A stretch of 64,000 nt of DNA from Tistlia consotensis USBA 355 (GCF_900177295.1 NZ_FWZX01000001.1:372001-436000); one strand, 5' to 3'; positions 43,676-55,599 are shown, counted from the first letter of the stretch. Notes: a model not told the origin generated them from the letters alone. Program-made: numbers and translations.

Positions 43676-45260
43676 TATCGGCACGCTCAGCCTGATCCTG
43701 CTGGTCTCCATGTTCGTGCTGCTGGCGATCGGCATGCCGCTCGGCTTCGCCTCGGCCTTCCTGGCCGTCGTCACGCTGGTCCTGAAGTTCGGCCCCGAGC
43801 TGCTCTACGGCGATTTCGGCCGCGGCCCGCTGAACGTCCTCGGCCAGGCGATCTACCGGCAGATGACGAACTACGTGCTGATATCGGTGCCGCTGTTCAT
43901 CTTCATGGCCGCGCTGCTGGAACGATCCGGCATCGCGCGCGACATGTATTCCTCGCTGAACCTCTGGCTGTCGCGCACCCGGGGCGGGATCGCGCTGGTC
44001 ACCTCGATCATGGCCGTGATCATGGCGGCGATGTCGGGGATCATCGGCGGCGAGGTCGTGCTGCTGGGGCTGATCGCGCTGCCGCAGATGCTGCGGCTCG
44101 GCTACAACCAGAAATTCGCCATCGGCACGATCTGCGCCTCGGGCAGCCTCGGCACCATGATCCCGCCCTCGATCGTGCTGATCTTCTACGGGCTGATCAC
44201 CGAGACCTCGATCCAGGCGCTCTTCACCGCGGCCTTCCTGCCGGGCTTCATGCTGGCCTCGTTCTACGTCGTCTACATCCTGCTGCGCTCCAACCTGCGG
44301 CCCGACCAGGCGCCGCTGCCGCCGCCCCGGCCGGGCGATCCGACGGCCGCCGAGAAGCGGCTCATGTTCGTGGCCTTCGTGGCGATCCTGGTCGCGATGG
44401 CCTTGGCGGTGCTGCTGCTGCGCAACCTCTTCTTCACCCTGACCGGACAGAACCTCGTCACCCCGGGGGTCGAGCCGATCGGGCTCGGCATGACCGCCGA
44501 CCTGCCGTGGCTCGCCGGCGGCCTGGCGCTGGCGCTGGCGCTGCTGGCCCTGTTCGGCCGCGCGCGCGTGCTCGACGCCTGGCGGATCGGCAAGGGGCTG
44601 GTGGCCCCCCTGATCGTCATCGGGGTGGTGCTCGGCTCGATCTACGGCGGCATCACCGGCATCACCGAGGCGGCCGGCATGGGCGTGATCGCGGTCTTCG
44701 TGATCTCGCTGGTCCGGCGCGAGATGACCTTCGAGATCGTCTGGGACAGCCTGATGCGCACCCTGAAGTCCACCGGGACGATCATCTGGGTGACGATCGG
44801 CGCAGCCTCGCTCGCCGCCGCCTATACCCTGGCCGGCGGGCCGACCTACGTCGCGAACCTGATCGTCGGCATGCAGCTGCCGGCGATGGGCATCATCCTG
44901 GTCATGATGGTGATCTTCCTGGTCATGGGCATGTTCATGGACTGGGTCGGCATCGTGCTGCTGATCATGCCAGTCTTCCTGCCGATCGTGCTGAAGCTGC
45001 CGGCCGACCAGATCGGCTGGTTCGGCCATGTCCAGCCGAGCCAGGTGGCGATCTGGTTCGGCGTCACCTTCTGCATGAACATGCAGGTGAGCTTCCTCTC
45101 GCCCCCCTTCGGCCCGGCCGCCTTCTACCTGAAATCGGTGGCGCCCGAGCACATCACGCTGACCGCGATCTTCGCCGGCTTCCTGCCCTTCATCGCCATC
45201 CAGGTCGTCGCGCTGGTCGTGATGCTGTGCTGGCCGTCGATCGTGACCGTCTTCCTGTAA
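43668..45260 (+). CDS. TRAP transporter large permease (DctM family)
   Basis: A 530-residue multi-span permease. Family marks are VTSIMAVIMAAMSGIIGGEVVLLGLIALP, ICASGSLGTMIPPSIVLIFYG and GITEAAGMGVIAV; the C-terminal half has the MGMFMDWVGIVLLIMPVFLPI repeat. The insert with a hydrophobic span in the middle (about residues 245-300) makes it longer than the 425-residue classical DctM. It completes the sodium-driven uptake system with DctP and DctQ. Confidence 0.9.
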   Translation: MVDIGTLSLILLVSMFVLLAIGMPLGFASAFLAVVTLVLKFGPELLYGDFGRGPLNVLGQAIYRQMTNYVLISVPLFIFMAALLERSGIARDMYSSLNLWLSRTRGGIALVTSIMAVIMAAMSGIIGGEVVLLGLIALPQMLRLGYNQKFAIGTICASGSLGTMIPPSIVLIFYGLITETSIQALFTAAFLPGFMLASFYVVYILLRSNLRPDQAPLPPPRPGDPTAAEKRLMFVAFVAILVAMALAVLLLRNLFFTLTGQNLVTPGVEPIGLGMTADLPWLAGGLALALALLALFGRARVLDAWRIGKGLVAPLIVIGVVLGSIYGGITGITEAAGMGVIAVFVISLVRREMTFEIVWDSLMRTLKSTGTIIWVTIGAASLAAAYTLAGGPTYVANLIVGMQLPAMGIILVMMVIFLVMGMFMDWVGIVLLIMPVFLPIVLKLPADQIGWFGHVQPSQVAIWFGVTFCMNMQVSFLSPPFGPAAFYLKSVAPEHITLTAIFAGFLPFIAIQVVALVVMLCWPSIVTVFL

Positions 45261-45409
45261 CGGGCATCCGGCCGAGCGCCGGCCGGCAGCGGCGTCGGGT
45301 CGGCGGAACACAGGGGACGGCGCGACGCCCGCCGGGCCCGCCAGCGGCGGCCCGCGCAGGCGCCGCCGGCGACGCTGCCTCGAGAACGGGAAGGGACCCG
45401 ATCCCGCAG

Positions 45410-45434
45410 CACCGGCCTCCTCTGGAGGCCGGTG
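45410..45434 (-). terminator. Stem-loop downstream of tRNA-Lys
   Basis: CACCGGCCTCC and GGAGGCCGGTG pair perfectly over 11 bp with a 3-base loop, 25 bp from the 3' end of the tRNA on its strand. It is a likely terminator or processing stem for the tRNA transcript, and could also serve the convergent dctM. Confidence 0.55.
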
Positions 45435-45459
45435 GCCGGCGCTATGTCATGGAAGGAAG

Positions 45460-45535
<76 letters not shown>

Positions 45536-45661
45536 ACGCAAAGCGATCGGCCGGGGTCCTGGCGGCCGGGAGCCGGGTAGATAGCAACGCGGGACGGCTT
45601 TGTGAAGGGGGAAATGCAGCGCGGCGGAGCGGCGCGCCGCCGCCCGCCGGACGGCGCCGGC

Positions 45662-46822
45662 TCAGGCCTCCTCGCGCAGGCCGCGGCGCGGGATGCGGAC
45701 GTCGCGGTGGACCGAGACGCTGATCACCAGGCCGAGCGAGAACAGCACCGCCAGCATCGCCGTGCCGCCGTAGCTGACCAGCGGCAGCGGCACGCCGACC
45801 ACCGGGATCAGGCCGGTGACCATGGCGATGTTGATGAAGACATAGAGGAAGAGGTTGATGGTCAGGCCGAGCGCGACGATCCGGCCGAAGTGGTTGCGGC
45901 TCCGCAGCGCGATCGCGAAGCCGTAGACGAAGACCAGGAAGAACAGGGTCAGCAGCAGCAGGCCGCCGACCATGCCGAGCTCCTCGGCCAGCATGGTGAA
46001 GATGAAGTCGGTCTGCTTCTCGGGCAGGAAGTTGAGGTGGCTCTGCGAGCCCTGCAGGAAGCCCTTGCCGAGCACGCCGCCGGAGCCCAGGGCGATCTTC
46101 GACTGCATGATGTGGTAGCCGGCGCCGAGCGGGTCGCTCTCGGGGTTGAGGAAGGTCAGCACGCGGTTGCGCTGGTAGCCGTGCAGGTGGCTCCAGGCCA
46201 GCGGCACCGCGCCGGCGACCAGGGCGATCACGATGGCGAACTTCCACCAGCGCACGCCGGCGGCGAAGAACACCGCGCCGGTGACCATCAGCAGCATGAT
46301 CGCGGTGCCCAGGTCGGGCTGGCGCATGACCAGGGCGGCCGGCGCCAGGGCCATGAAGATCGGCGGGATCAGGTAGTGCGGCCGGCCGACGTCCTGCACG
46401 GTCAGGCCGTGGAAGTAGCGCGCCAGCGCCAGCACCAGCGCGACTTTCATGATCTCCGAGGGCTGCAGCTGGATGACCCCGAGGTCGATCCAGCGCTGCG
46501 CGCCCATGCCGATCGAGCCCATGATCTCGACCGCGACCAGCAGCAGCAGCGAGAGGATGTAGAGCGGATAGGCGAAGCGGAACCAGAAGCGGATGTCGAT
46601 CAGCGCGCAGCCGAACATCACCGAGAGGCCGAGCAGGAAGCGCACCGCCTGGCGCCCGGCCCAGGGCTGGAACGAGCCGTTGGCCGCCGAGTAGAGCATC
46701 GCCAGGCCGAAGCCGGAGAGCAGGCAGATCAGCAGCACCAGGCCCCAGTTGATCGACCAGAACTTCTGGCCGACCGTCAGGGTCGGATTGCGCCTCAGGT
46801 GCATCTCGTCGAGCACGGCCAT
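45662..46822 (-). CDS. rodA: Rod-shape peptidoglycan glycosyltransferase RodA (MrdB)
   Basis: A 386-residue SEDS-family membrane protein with about ten spans. Family marks include GAQRWIDLGVIQLQPSEIMKVAL, MRQPDLGTAIM (with the putative catalytic Asp of SEDS transferases) and VGVPLPLVSYGGTAML. It polymerises lipid II in the elongasome together with the transpeptidase PBP2, whose gene lies 5 bp upstream. Last gene of the mreBCD-mrdA-rodA cluster. Confidence 0.95.
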   Translation of the reverse strand: MAVLDEMHLRRNPTLTVGQKFWSINWGLVLLICLLSGFGLAMLYSAANGSFQPWAGRQAVRFLLGLSVMFGCALIDIRFWFRFAYPLYILSLLLLVAVEIMGSIGMGAQRWIDLGVIQLQPSEIMKVALVLALARYFHGLTVQDVGRPHYLIPPIFMALAPAALVMRQPDLGTAIMLLMVTGAVFFAAGVRWWKFAIVIALVAGAVPLAWSHLHGYQRNRVLTFLNPESDPLGAGYHIMQSKIALGSGGVLGKGFLQGSQSHLNFLPEKQTDFIFTMLAEELGMVGGLLLLTLFFLVFVYGFAIALRSRNHFGRIVALGLTINLFLYVFINIAMVTGLIPVVGVPLPLVSYGGTAMLAVLFSLGLVISVSVHRDVRIPRRGLREEA

Positions 46823-46827
46823 CGGCG

Positions 46828-48714
46828 CTAGGCCTCGTTCTGTCCGACCTGGGCGACCAGCGGCAGGGGCCGGCTGCCGATCGGGTCGCGGCGCTGGGTC
46901 TCGGTCATGATGTCCTTGGCGATCGGCGCCGCCGCCGAGGAGCCGCCGCCGCCGTGGTCGACGACCACCGAGCAGGCGTAGCGCGGCTTGTCGACCGGCG
47001 CGAAGCAGATGAACAGGCCGTGGTCGCGGCGCCGCCAGGGCAGGTCCTCGTTCTTGATCACGCCGGCCTCGCGCTCGGCCTTGGTGATGCGGCGGACCTG
47101 GCTGGTACCGGTCTTGCCGGCCATCTCCCAGCCCGGATGGTCGATCGCCGAGCGGTGCGCCGTGCCGCGCGGCGAGTTGACCACCATGTCCATGGCCTCG
47201 CGGACGATGTCGAGATGCGCCTCGGGCACGTCGAGCTTGGGCGCCGGCAGGCTGACCAGCTGGTCGGGCGCGCCGCCGCCGCGCAGGCCGCGGGTGACGT
47301 GGGGCACCACCGCCTTGCCGCCGGCGAGACGCGCGACCATGACGCCGAGCTGCAGCGGCGTGGTCAGCACGAAGCCCTGGCCGATCGCGTTGACCAGGGT
47401 CTCGCCGCCCTGCCACTGGGTGCCGATGTTGGCCAGCTTCCAGGCCCGGGTCGGGATCGTGCCGCCGCGCTCGCCCGGCAGGTCGACGCCGACCGTGTCG
47501 CCCAGGCCGAAGCGCTTGGCCATGGCGGCGATGCGGTCGATGCCGATGCGCTTGGCGGTGTCGTAGAACCAGACGTCGCAGGAGTGCTGGATCGCGCCCT
47601 GCATGTCGAGCGAGCCGTGGCCGCCGCGCTTCCAGCAGTGGAAGCGGTGGTTGCCGAGGTCCATGAAGCCCGGGCAGAAGACCTTGTGGTCGGCGCCGAC
47701 CCCGGCCTCGAGCGCCGCCAGGGCGACCATCACCTTGAAGGTCGAGCCCGGCGCGTAGAGCCCGGAGATCGCCTTGTTGGACAGCGGCGACAGCGGGTCG
47801 TTGACCAGCTCCTGCCACTGCTGCTGGCTGAGCCCCAGGTTGAAGGGCCGCGGGTCGTAGCTCGGCACCGAGGCCATGGCGAGGATCTCGCCGGTCTCGA
47901 CGTCCAGCACCGCCGCCGAGGCCGAGGGCTCGTTGCTCAGCCGGTTGAAGACGAACTCCTGCAGGCCGCTGTCGAGGGTCAGCACGACCTCGCGGCCGGC
48001 GTGGCCCTCCTCGCGCGACAGCTCCTTGATCATCCGGCCGACGGCGTTGACCTCGATCTGGCTGGTCCCGGCGGTGCCGCGCAGGTCCTCGTCGTGCAGC
48101 TTCTCGACGCCGCTCTTGCCGACCCGGAAGCCGGGCAGCTCGAGCAGCGGGTCGCCGGTCAGCTCCTTCTCGGAGACCGCGGCGACGTAGCCGACGATGT
48201 GCGACAGGCGGTCGCCGAAGGGGTAGTGCCGGGTCTCGCCGACGTCGATCGAGACGCCGGGCAGGTCCGGCGAGTTGACCTCGACCCGGCTGACCTGCTC
48301 CCAGGTCAGGTTCTCCTCGACCGTGACCGGCACGAAGTTGCGCTTGCGCTTGATCTCGCGGTGGATGCGCTCGCGGTCGTCGCCGGTCAGTGGGACGATC
48401 TGCCCGAGCCGGTCGAGCGTGTCGTCCAGGTCGGCGACCTGCTCGCTGACCAGCAGGACCTGGTAGTTCTGCCGGTTGACCGCGAGCGGCGTGCCGAAGC
48501 GGTCGACGATGCGGCCGCGCGGCGGCGGCAGCAGGCGGATGTTGATCCGGTTGTCCTCGGCCAGCAGCTTGTACTTCTCGGCCTCGACGACCTGCAGGTA
48601 GTACATGCGCCCGGCCAGGGCGCCGAGCAGCAGCAGCTGGCCGCCGCCCAGCATGACGGCGCGCCGCGCGAAGCGGCGGTAGCGGCCCTGCTCCTCGTTG
48701 CGGCGCTCGCCCAT
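46828..48714 (-). CDS. mrdA: Penicillin-binding protein 2 (elongation transpeptidase)
   Basis: A 628-residue class B PBP with one N-terminal TM (LGGGQLLLLGALAGRMYYLQ). The PBP dimerisation part contains RGRIVDRFGTPLAVNR. Active-site motifs are PGSTFK (Ser324), SCD (SxN variant) and KTGTSQ, giving the full SxxK/SxN/KTG set with Asp in the second. It cross-links side-wall peptidoglycan with RodA. Located between mreD and rodA. Confidence 0.95.
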   Translation of the reverse strand: MGERRNEEQGRYRRFARRAVMLGGGQLLLLGALAGRMYYLQVVEAEKYKLLAEDNRINIRLLPPPRGRIVDRFGTPLAVNRQNYQVLLVSEQVADLDDTLDRLGQIVPLTGDDRERIHREIKRKRNFVPVTVEENLTWEQVSRVEVNSPDLPGVSIDVGETRHYPFGDRLSHIVGYVAAVSEKELTGDPLLELPGFRVGKSGVEKLHDEDLRGTAGTSQIEVNAVGRMIKELSREEGHAGREVVLTLDSGLQEFVFNRLSNEPSASAAVLDVETGEILAMASVPSYDPRPFNLGLSQQQWQELVNDPLSPLSNKAISGLYAPGSTFKVMVALAALEAGVGADHKVFCPGFMDLGNHRFHCWKRGGHGSLDMQGAIQHSCDVWFYDTAKRIGIDRIAAMAKRFGLGDTVGVDLPGERGGTIPTRAWKLANIGTQWQGGETLVNAIGQGFVLTTPLQLGVMVARLAGGKAVVPHVTRGLRGGGAPDQLVSLPAPKLDVPEAHLDIVREAMDMVVNSPRGTAHRSAIDHPGWEMAGKTGTSQVRRITKAEREAGVIKNEDLPWRRRDHGLFICFAPVDKPRYACSVVVDHGGGGSSAAAPIAKDIMTETQRRDPIGSRPLPLVAQVGQNEA

Positions 48715-48738
48715 CGGTCCCGGCTCCCTCGGCCCCGC

Positions 48739-49266
48739 TCAGCGCACCGGCTCGGCGTCGCGCAGCAGCAGCTGCTGGGCGCGGCCGAAGAGCCAGAACA
48801 GGCAGGGATAGATCGCCAAGGTCACGGCGTATTGCAGCATGACCGCCGAAGGATCGACGAGGCGACCGATGAGCGCAGAAGAGAAGATCCAGATCAGCAG
48901 CTGCGCCCCGGCGGAGAGCACGGCGAAGCCGAGCCAGAGCAGCGGGAAGCCGGCGGTCGCGAAGAACTTGCGCTGGGCGCCGACCGCGGCCTGCACCATC
49001 AGCAGCGCCAGGATGCCGATGCCGAAGGGGCCGCCGCCGATCAGGTCGTGCAGCAGGCCGATCAGGAAGACCGCGCCGCTCGGCATCAGGTCGGGCCGGA
49101 AGACGCTCCAGTAGTAGACCGCGATCAGCGCGATCGAGGGCATGACCGGCGCCAGGTAGGGCGAGCGCAGCGGCGTCAGGCTGAACAGCAGCAGCAGGAC
49201 GGTCAGCGCCAACGGCGTCAGGGCCCGCGCCAGGATGTCGAGACGCTGCCAGAGATTGGGCTGCAA
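48739..49266 (-). CDS. mreD: Rod shape-determining protein MreD
   Basis: A 175-residue integral membrane protein of about five or six spans (LTPLALTVLLLLFSLTPL at the N-terminus, GAVFLIGLLHDLIGGGPFGIGIL in the middle, the latter characteristic of MreD). It starts at TTG 49266 after GGAGAGG. Lies between mreC and mrdA and links MreB and MreC to the membrane synthesis complex. Confidence 0.92.
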   Translation of the reverse strand: MQPNLWQRLDILARALTPLALTVLLLLFSLTPLRSPYLAPVMPSIALIAVYYWSVFRPDLMPSGAVFLIGLLHDLIGGGPFGIGILALLMVQAAVGAQRKFFATAGFPLLWLGFAVLSAGAQLLIWIFSSALIGRLVDPSAVMLQYAVTLAIYPCLFWLFGRAQQLLLRDAEPVR

Positions 49267-49279
49267 GAGACCTCTCCGC

Positions 49280-50155
49280 TCAGCGGGCCGTCGCCGGCTT
49301 TCCGATGAAGTCCGCGATCAGGCCGGGCAGGTCGTAGCCGACCAGCCGCAGGTAGTCGAGGTGCTCCCAGTCGACGTAGGGGCGCACGCGTACGGAGCCG
49401 TCCGCGACCTCGGTCACCTCGCCGACCGGCAGGCCCGGCGGGAACAGGCCGCCGTTGCCGGAGGTCACGACGCGGTCGCCGACCTTCACCGAGCTGTTCG
49501 GCAGCAGGTACATCAGGCTCGGCTTCGGCGAGTTGTCGCCGGCCAGGATCGCCTTGTCGCCGGCTGCCCCGACCGCGACCGGGATGCGGCTGTTGATGTC
49601 GGTGATCAGCAGGATCCGCGAGATCTTGTCGCCGACCTCGACGACCCGCCCGGCGAGGCCGCTGCCGGTCAGCGCCGCCTGGCCCTTGTCGACGCCGGCG
49701 GACTTGCCGACCGCGACCAGTACGGAGCGTACGAAGGCGTTGCCCTGATCCGCGACGACGCGTGCGGTGACGTAGCGCTGCTCGGCGTCGGGCGCCAGCT
49801 TCATCAGGTCGCGCAGGGCGGCGTTCTGGGCCGCGAGGGCGATCGCCGAGCGGCGCCAGTCGAGCAGCCGCTGGTTCTCGGCGCGCAGCATGGCGTTGAC
49901 CTCGCGCATGCGCGCGAGATCCCGCATGTCCTCCAGCGTGCCGTTGACCGTCGCGACCGGCTCCGAGGCGGCGTCGAGCAGCGGCGCCATGGCGTCGGCC
50001 AGCTGGGTGCGGGCGCGCTCGATCAGCACGGTGTCGATCTTGCCGAGCAGCATCAGCCCGAAGGCCGCGCCGACCAGCAGCAGAAAGGCGAAACGCTGGG
50101 TCCAGGCCTTGAGCGGCGTGGCCAGTCGAACGACCTTTCCGGTGCGTTTATTCAA
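49280..50155 (-). CDS. mreC: Rod shape-determining protein MreC
   Basis: A 291-residue bitopic protein: one TM (FAFLLLVGAAFGLMLLG), a helical coiled-coil (RDLARMREVNAMLRAENQRLLDWR), then the periplasmic beta domains (GLAGRVVEVGDKISRILLITDINSRIPV, LMYLLPNSSVKVGDRVVTSG). TTG at 50155 is chosen because GGGAGG lies exactly 6 bases upstream; a TTG at 50191 would add 12 residues without a ribosome site. It bridges the elongation machinery in the periplasm. Confidence 0.9.
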   Translation of the reverse strand: MNKRTGKVVRLATPLKAWTQRFAFLLLVGAAFGLMLLGKIDTVLIERARTQLADAMAPLLDAASEPVATVNGTLEDMRDLARMREVNAMLRAENQRLLDWRRSAIALAAQNAALRDLMKLAPDAEQRYVTARVVADQGNAFVRSVLVAVGKSAGVDKGQAALTGSGLAGRVVEVGDKISRILLITDINSRIPVAVGAAGDKAILAGDNSPKPSLMYLLPNSSVKVGDRVVTSGNGGLFPPGLPVGEVTEVADGSVRVRPYVDWEHLDYLRLVGYDLPGLIADFIGKPATAR

Positions 50156-50253
50156 CGCGGTCCTCCCACGGCCTCCGACCCGAGAGGCCAAATCTTGGGG
50201 TTCACTTCGAACCTAGAGGATCGCCACAACAAAATAAAGAAGGAGTTAAGCAC

Positions 50254-51435
<1,182 letters not shown>

Positions 51436-51473
51436 CTAAGGCCGCCCCGGCCGTCGCCGACGACCCGCACCGG

Positions 51474-52541
51474 TCATCTGCGATGGAGCGCCGCCTCCGT
51501 CTCTCGCCCCAGGCGCGCGACGATCGCCGCCGCCGGCTCGGCGCGGGCCAGGCGCGCGGCCTGTCCCGACCAGAGCGGATGGAAGTCGGGCACGCCGCGC
51601 TTCAGGCCGGCCTCGGTCAGCGGCCGGACCATCGGCCCGGGCAGCGGATAGTCGGGCACCTCGGTCTCGTGCGGCGTCATCTCGGCGACGTAGCGCGCGA
51701 CCAGGGCGCGCGCCGGGCGGCCGGTGAACAGGCGGGTGACGCGGGTGTCCGCCTCGCCGGCCCCGGCGAGCGCCGCGCGGTAGAGCGCCGGCGCCGCCGA
51801 CTCGGCGGCCGCCACGAAGCTCGTGCCGAGCTGCGCCGCCGCGGCCCCGAGGGTCAGCACCGCCGCGATGCCGCGGCCGTCGCCGATGCCGCCGGCGGCG
51901 ACCACCGGGCAGGCGACCGCGTCGACCACCTGGGGCACCAGGGCCAGCGTGCCGACCTGGGCCCGCTCGAAGGGCGTCCTGAAGGTGCCGCGATGGCCGC
52001 CGGCCTCCCAGCCCTGGGCGACGATCACCTCGATGCCGGCGGCCTCCAGCGCGCGCGCCTCCTCGACCGTGGTCGCAGTGGCGAGGGTCAGGCAGCCGGC
52101 CTCCCTGATCGTCGCCAGCCACTCGGCGCGCGGCAGGCCGAAGTGGAAGGAGACGACGGCCGGCCGGGCCTCGAGCACGACGGCGAGGCGGGCCTCGTCG
52201 AACGGCAGGTAGCTCTCGCCCGGATCGGGGACCGCCGCCAGGTTCTCCTCGGCGTAGTAGCCGGCGAGGCGGGCCCGGAAGGCCGCGGTGCGCGCCTGGT
52301 CGTCCTGCGGGCGCTCGTGGCAGAAGAAGTTGACGTTGAACGGGCGCTGCGTCAGCGACCCGGCCTCGGCGATCTGCCCGGCCAGCGCCTCGGCGTCCAG
52401 CGTCGCAGAGCCAAGCGAGCCGAGGCCCCCGGCGTTCGACACGGCGGCAGCCAGGGCCGGCGTCGCGACGCCGGCCATCGGCGCCTGGACGATCGGCAGC
52501 TCGAGACCCAGGCGTTCGGTCAGAGCGGTGCGGACGGCCAT
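51474..52541 (-). CDS. Nitronate monooxygenase family flavoprotein
   Basis: A 355-residue TIM-barrel flavoenzyme. LPIVQAPMAGVATPALAAAVSNAGGLG is the N-terminal signature, QGWEAGGHRGTF carries the catalytic His, and AAGGIGDGRGIAAVLTLGA binds the FMN phosphate. Class I enzymes oxidise propionate 3-nitronate or other alkyl nitronates. It lies between mreB and leuA on the same strand but with long spacers, so it is probably independently transcribed. Confidence 0.85.
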   Translation of the reverse strand: MAVRTALTERLGLELPIVQAPMAGVATPALAAAVSNAGGLGSLGSATLDAEALAGQIAEAGSLTQRPFNVNFFCHERPQDDQARTAAFRARLAGYYAEENLAAVPDPGESYLPFDEARLAVVLEARPAVVSFHFGLPRAEWLATIREAGCLTLATATTVEEARALEAAGIEVIVAQGWEAGGHRGTFRTPFERAQVGTLALVPQVVDAVACPVVAAGGIGDGRGIAAVLTLGAAAAQLGTSFVAAAESAAPALYRAALAGAGEADTRVTRLFTGRPARALVARYVAEMTPHETEVPDYPLPGPMVRPLTEAGLKRGVPDFHPLWSGQAARLARAEPAAAIVARLGRETEAALHRR

Positions 52542-52631
52542 CGCGACCTCCCTCGGTTGCCCCCCGGGATGCTTCCTGCCCGCCCGCGAGCCTGACAAGC
52601 GCTCCGGGCGGAATCAAGGCGGCGAAAGCGC

Positions 52632-52660
52632 GACGGCCCCGCCAGGGGGGCGGGGCCGTC
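52632..52660 (-). terminator. Terminator downstream of leuA
   Basis: A perfect 12-bp stem (GACGGCCCCGCC and complement) with a 5-base loop lies 41 bp after the leuA stop. On the leuA strand it is followed by GCGCTTTCGCC, a weak T-run, so termination is likely but may be inefficient. Confidence 0.7.
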
Positions 52661-52701
52661 CGATCGGGCCGTCGCTTCGGCCGCCGTGTCTGCGGAGCCG
52701 C

Positions 52702-54276
<1,575 letters not shown>

Positions 54277-54295
54277 GGTCCTGGAACCCTCCGGT

Positions 54296-54402
54296 CCTTC
54301 AGCCCGTCGTACCGCCGGTACCCGGGCATTTCTGGAAATGGCTGAAGGGGCCGCTGTCGCTGGCCGAAGTCCCCCGAACGCTTGCCGCCGCGGCGGCTGA
54401 AG
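54296..54402 (-). promoter_or_regulatory. Alternative hairpins in the leuA leader (attenuator-like)
   Basis: On the transcribed strand GGCTGAAGG (plus-strand 54296-54304, only 3 bases before the leuA ribosome site) can pair perfectly with CCTTCAGCC (54340-54348) over 9 bp, or with a second CTTCAGCC (54395-54402) over 8 bp that lies just after the leader-peptide stop. That second copy sits in its own hairpin with GCCGCCGCGGCGGC. The exclusive pairings couple leader translation to leuA expression. Confidence 0.6.
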
Positions 54403-54405
54403 CGC

Positions 54406-54516
54406 TCAGGGGCAGATAAGGAGGAGGGCCCCCGCCGGCAGGCCGAGGAGAGCGAGCGGCAGCGCCGGGGAAATGCCCCGGTCCGCAATCACCGCGCTGT
54501 CGATCCGATCGATCAT
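54406..54516 (-). CDS. leuL: leuA leader peptide
   Basis: A 36-codon frame upstream of leuA with GAGAG before its ATG. The last half reads PALPLALLGLPAGALLLICP, with eight Leu in residues 19-33 (including CTC-CTC-CTT in a row) and additional Ile residues earlier. It ends 129 bases before leuA. Leu-rich leaders are known regulators of leuA in proteobacteria. The stop is followed within a few bases by hairpin elements. It is predicted only from sequence. Confidence 0.72.
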   Translation of the reverse strand: MIDRIDSAVIADRGISPALPLALLGLPAGALLLICP

Positions 54517-54606
54517 GGCTCTCGTCTTTGACGGCCCAGGCCGGAAGTCGCAGGACGATATACTGCGCGCGGCGCGGTAAACAAGAGGTTTCGGCCGACG
54601 GCCGGG

Positions 54607-55599
54607 TCAGCGGTTGGCCAGCGTCCGCCCGGCATAGGCGTCGAGCGGCTGGCCGTCGACCCGCGCCGAGATCTGGAAGAACAGCTTCTGCAGGTTCGCC
54701 CAGCCCGGCGCCGTGCCGACCGGCTCCTGCTCCTGGGGGGCGTTGGGCGGGATGCCGAAGTCCCGGAAGACCTCGCGCAGCACCGCGTAGTAGTCGCCGC
54801 GGGGCGGTGCGGCGCTGCCGAAATCGCTCGCGATGTCCCAGGCCAGGAAGGCCAGGGTGGAGCGATAGTTGCCGAAGCTGCCGCCACCCTCCGGCGGCTC
54901 GGCCGCCTCGGCGAAGCCGTCGGCGACCTCGTTCCACATCGGCGAGAAGCTGCCCTGCAGGACGATGCCGCCGAGCGCGCCCTGGACGGCGCTCCTGATC
55001 AGGGGATAGGAGACGTCGCGCCGCAGGTAGACGATCACCGAGTCCGGCTTGCCCGCCGCGCCGGGCGCGGTGAACTTCATGTGATTGATCTGGCTGACAC
55101 CGTCCATCAGCGGCAGCAGCCGCTGCGCGGCCGTGGCAATGTCCGCCGGCTTGACGTTGATGCCGATGCGCCAGTCGTTGTCGGTCGCCCGACCCTCGGC
55201 GAACTGCACCCTGTTCGCGCTCGGATTGGTCGTGCCCGTCGGATAGACGTGCAGATAGCTGGTCCTCGCCCGGCTCGCCTGGTTCGACAGCGCGACGTTG
55301 TTGCCGGCGGCCCGCTGCAGGTAGGCGGCCCGGGCCGTGGCCTTGTCGAGGACGCTCCAGCGGTCGGACTGCACCCGCACGATGCGGGTGCCGGCCGCGT
55401 CGATGAAGGCGACCAGCGCCTGGTACAGCGGCGCGTTGACCAGGGCGGCCTTCGCCGGCAGCCCCAGCGGATCGTAGGTCGAATAGCGGTTGTACAGCTG
55501 CGCGACGTTGGCCTGGGGATTGAGCGGCCCGGCGCCGGTCAGGTAGTCGAAGGCGGCCTTGCGGAACGCGCCGAAGGATTCGATGGAGCCGATGGTCAT
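54607..55599 (-). CDS. Unknown protein with SpvC/HopA1-like layout
   Basis: A 330-residue soluble protein without signal peptide or clear TM. A central segment WRIGINVKPADIATAAQRLL, then INHMKFTAPGAAGKPDSVIVYLRRD, resembles in order and spacing the core of phosphothreonine-lyase-type effectors (SpvC: FHISV..., KWKVTD..., FTLYIKPD) and HopA1-like proteins. The catalytic His of SpvC seems to be Arg here, while the Lys-type position (HMKF) is kept. This is a weak match made by eye. It is coupled to the next upstream gene (TGATG) and no secretion system is visible. Confidence 0.55.
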   Translation of the reverse strand: MTIGSIESFGAFRKAAFDYLTGAGPLNPQANVAQLYNRYSTYDPLGLPAKAALVNAPLYQALVAFIDAAGTRIVRVQSDRWSVLDKATARAAYLQRAAGNNVALSNQASRARTSYLHVYPTGTTNPSANRVQFAEGRATDNDWRIGINVKPADIATAAQRLLPLMDGVSQINHMKFTAPGAAGKPDSVIVYLRRDVSYPLIRSAVQGALGGIVLQGSFSPMWNEVADGFAEAAEPPEGGGSFGNYRSTLAFLAWDIASDFGSAAPPRGDYYAVLREVFRDFGIPPNAPQEQEPVGTAPGWANLQKLFFQISARVDGQPLDAYAGRTLANR

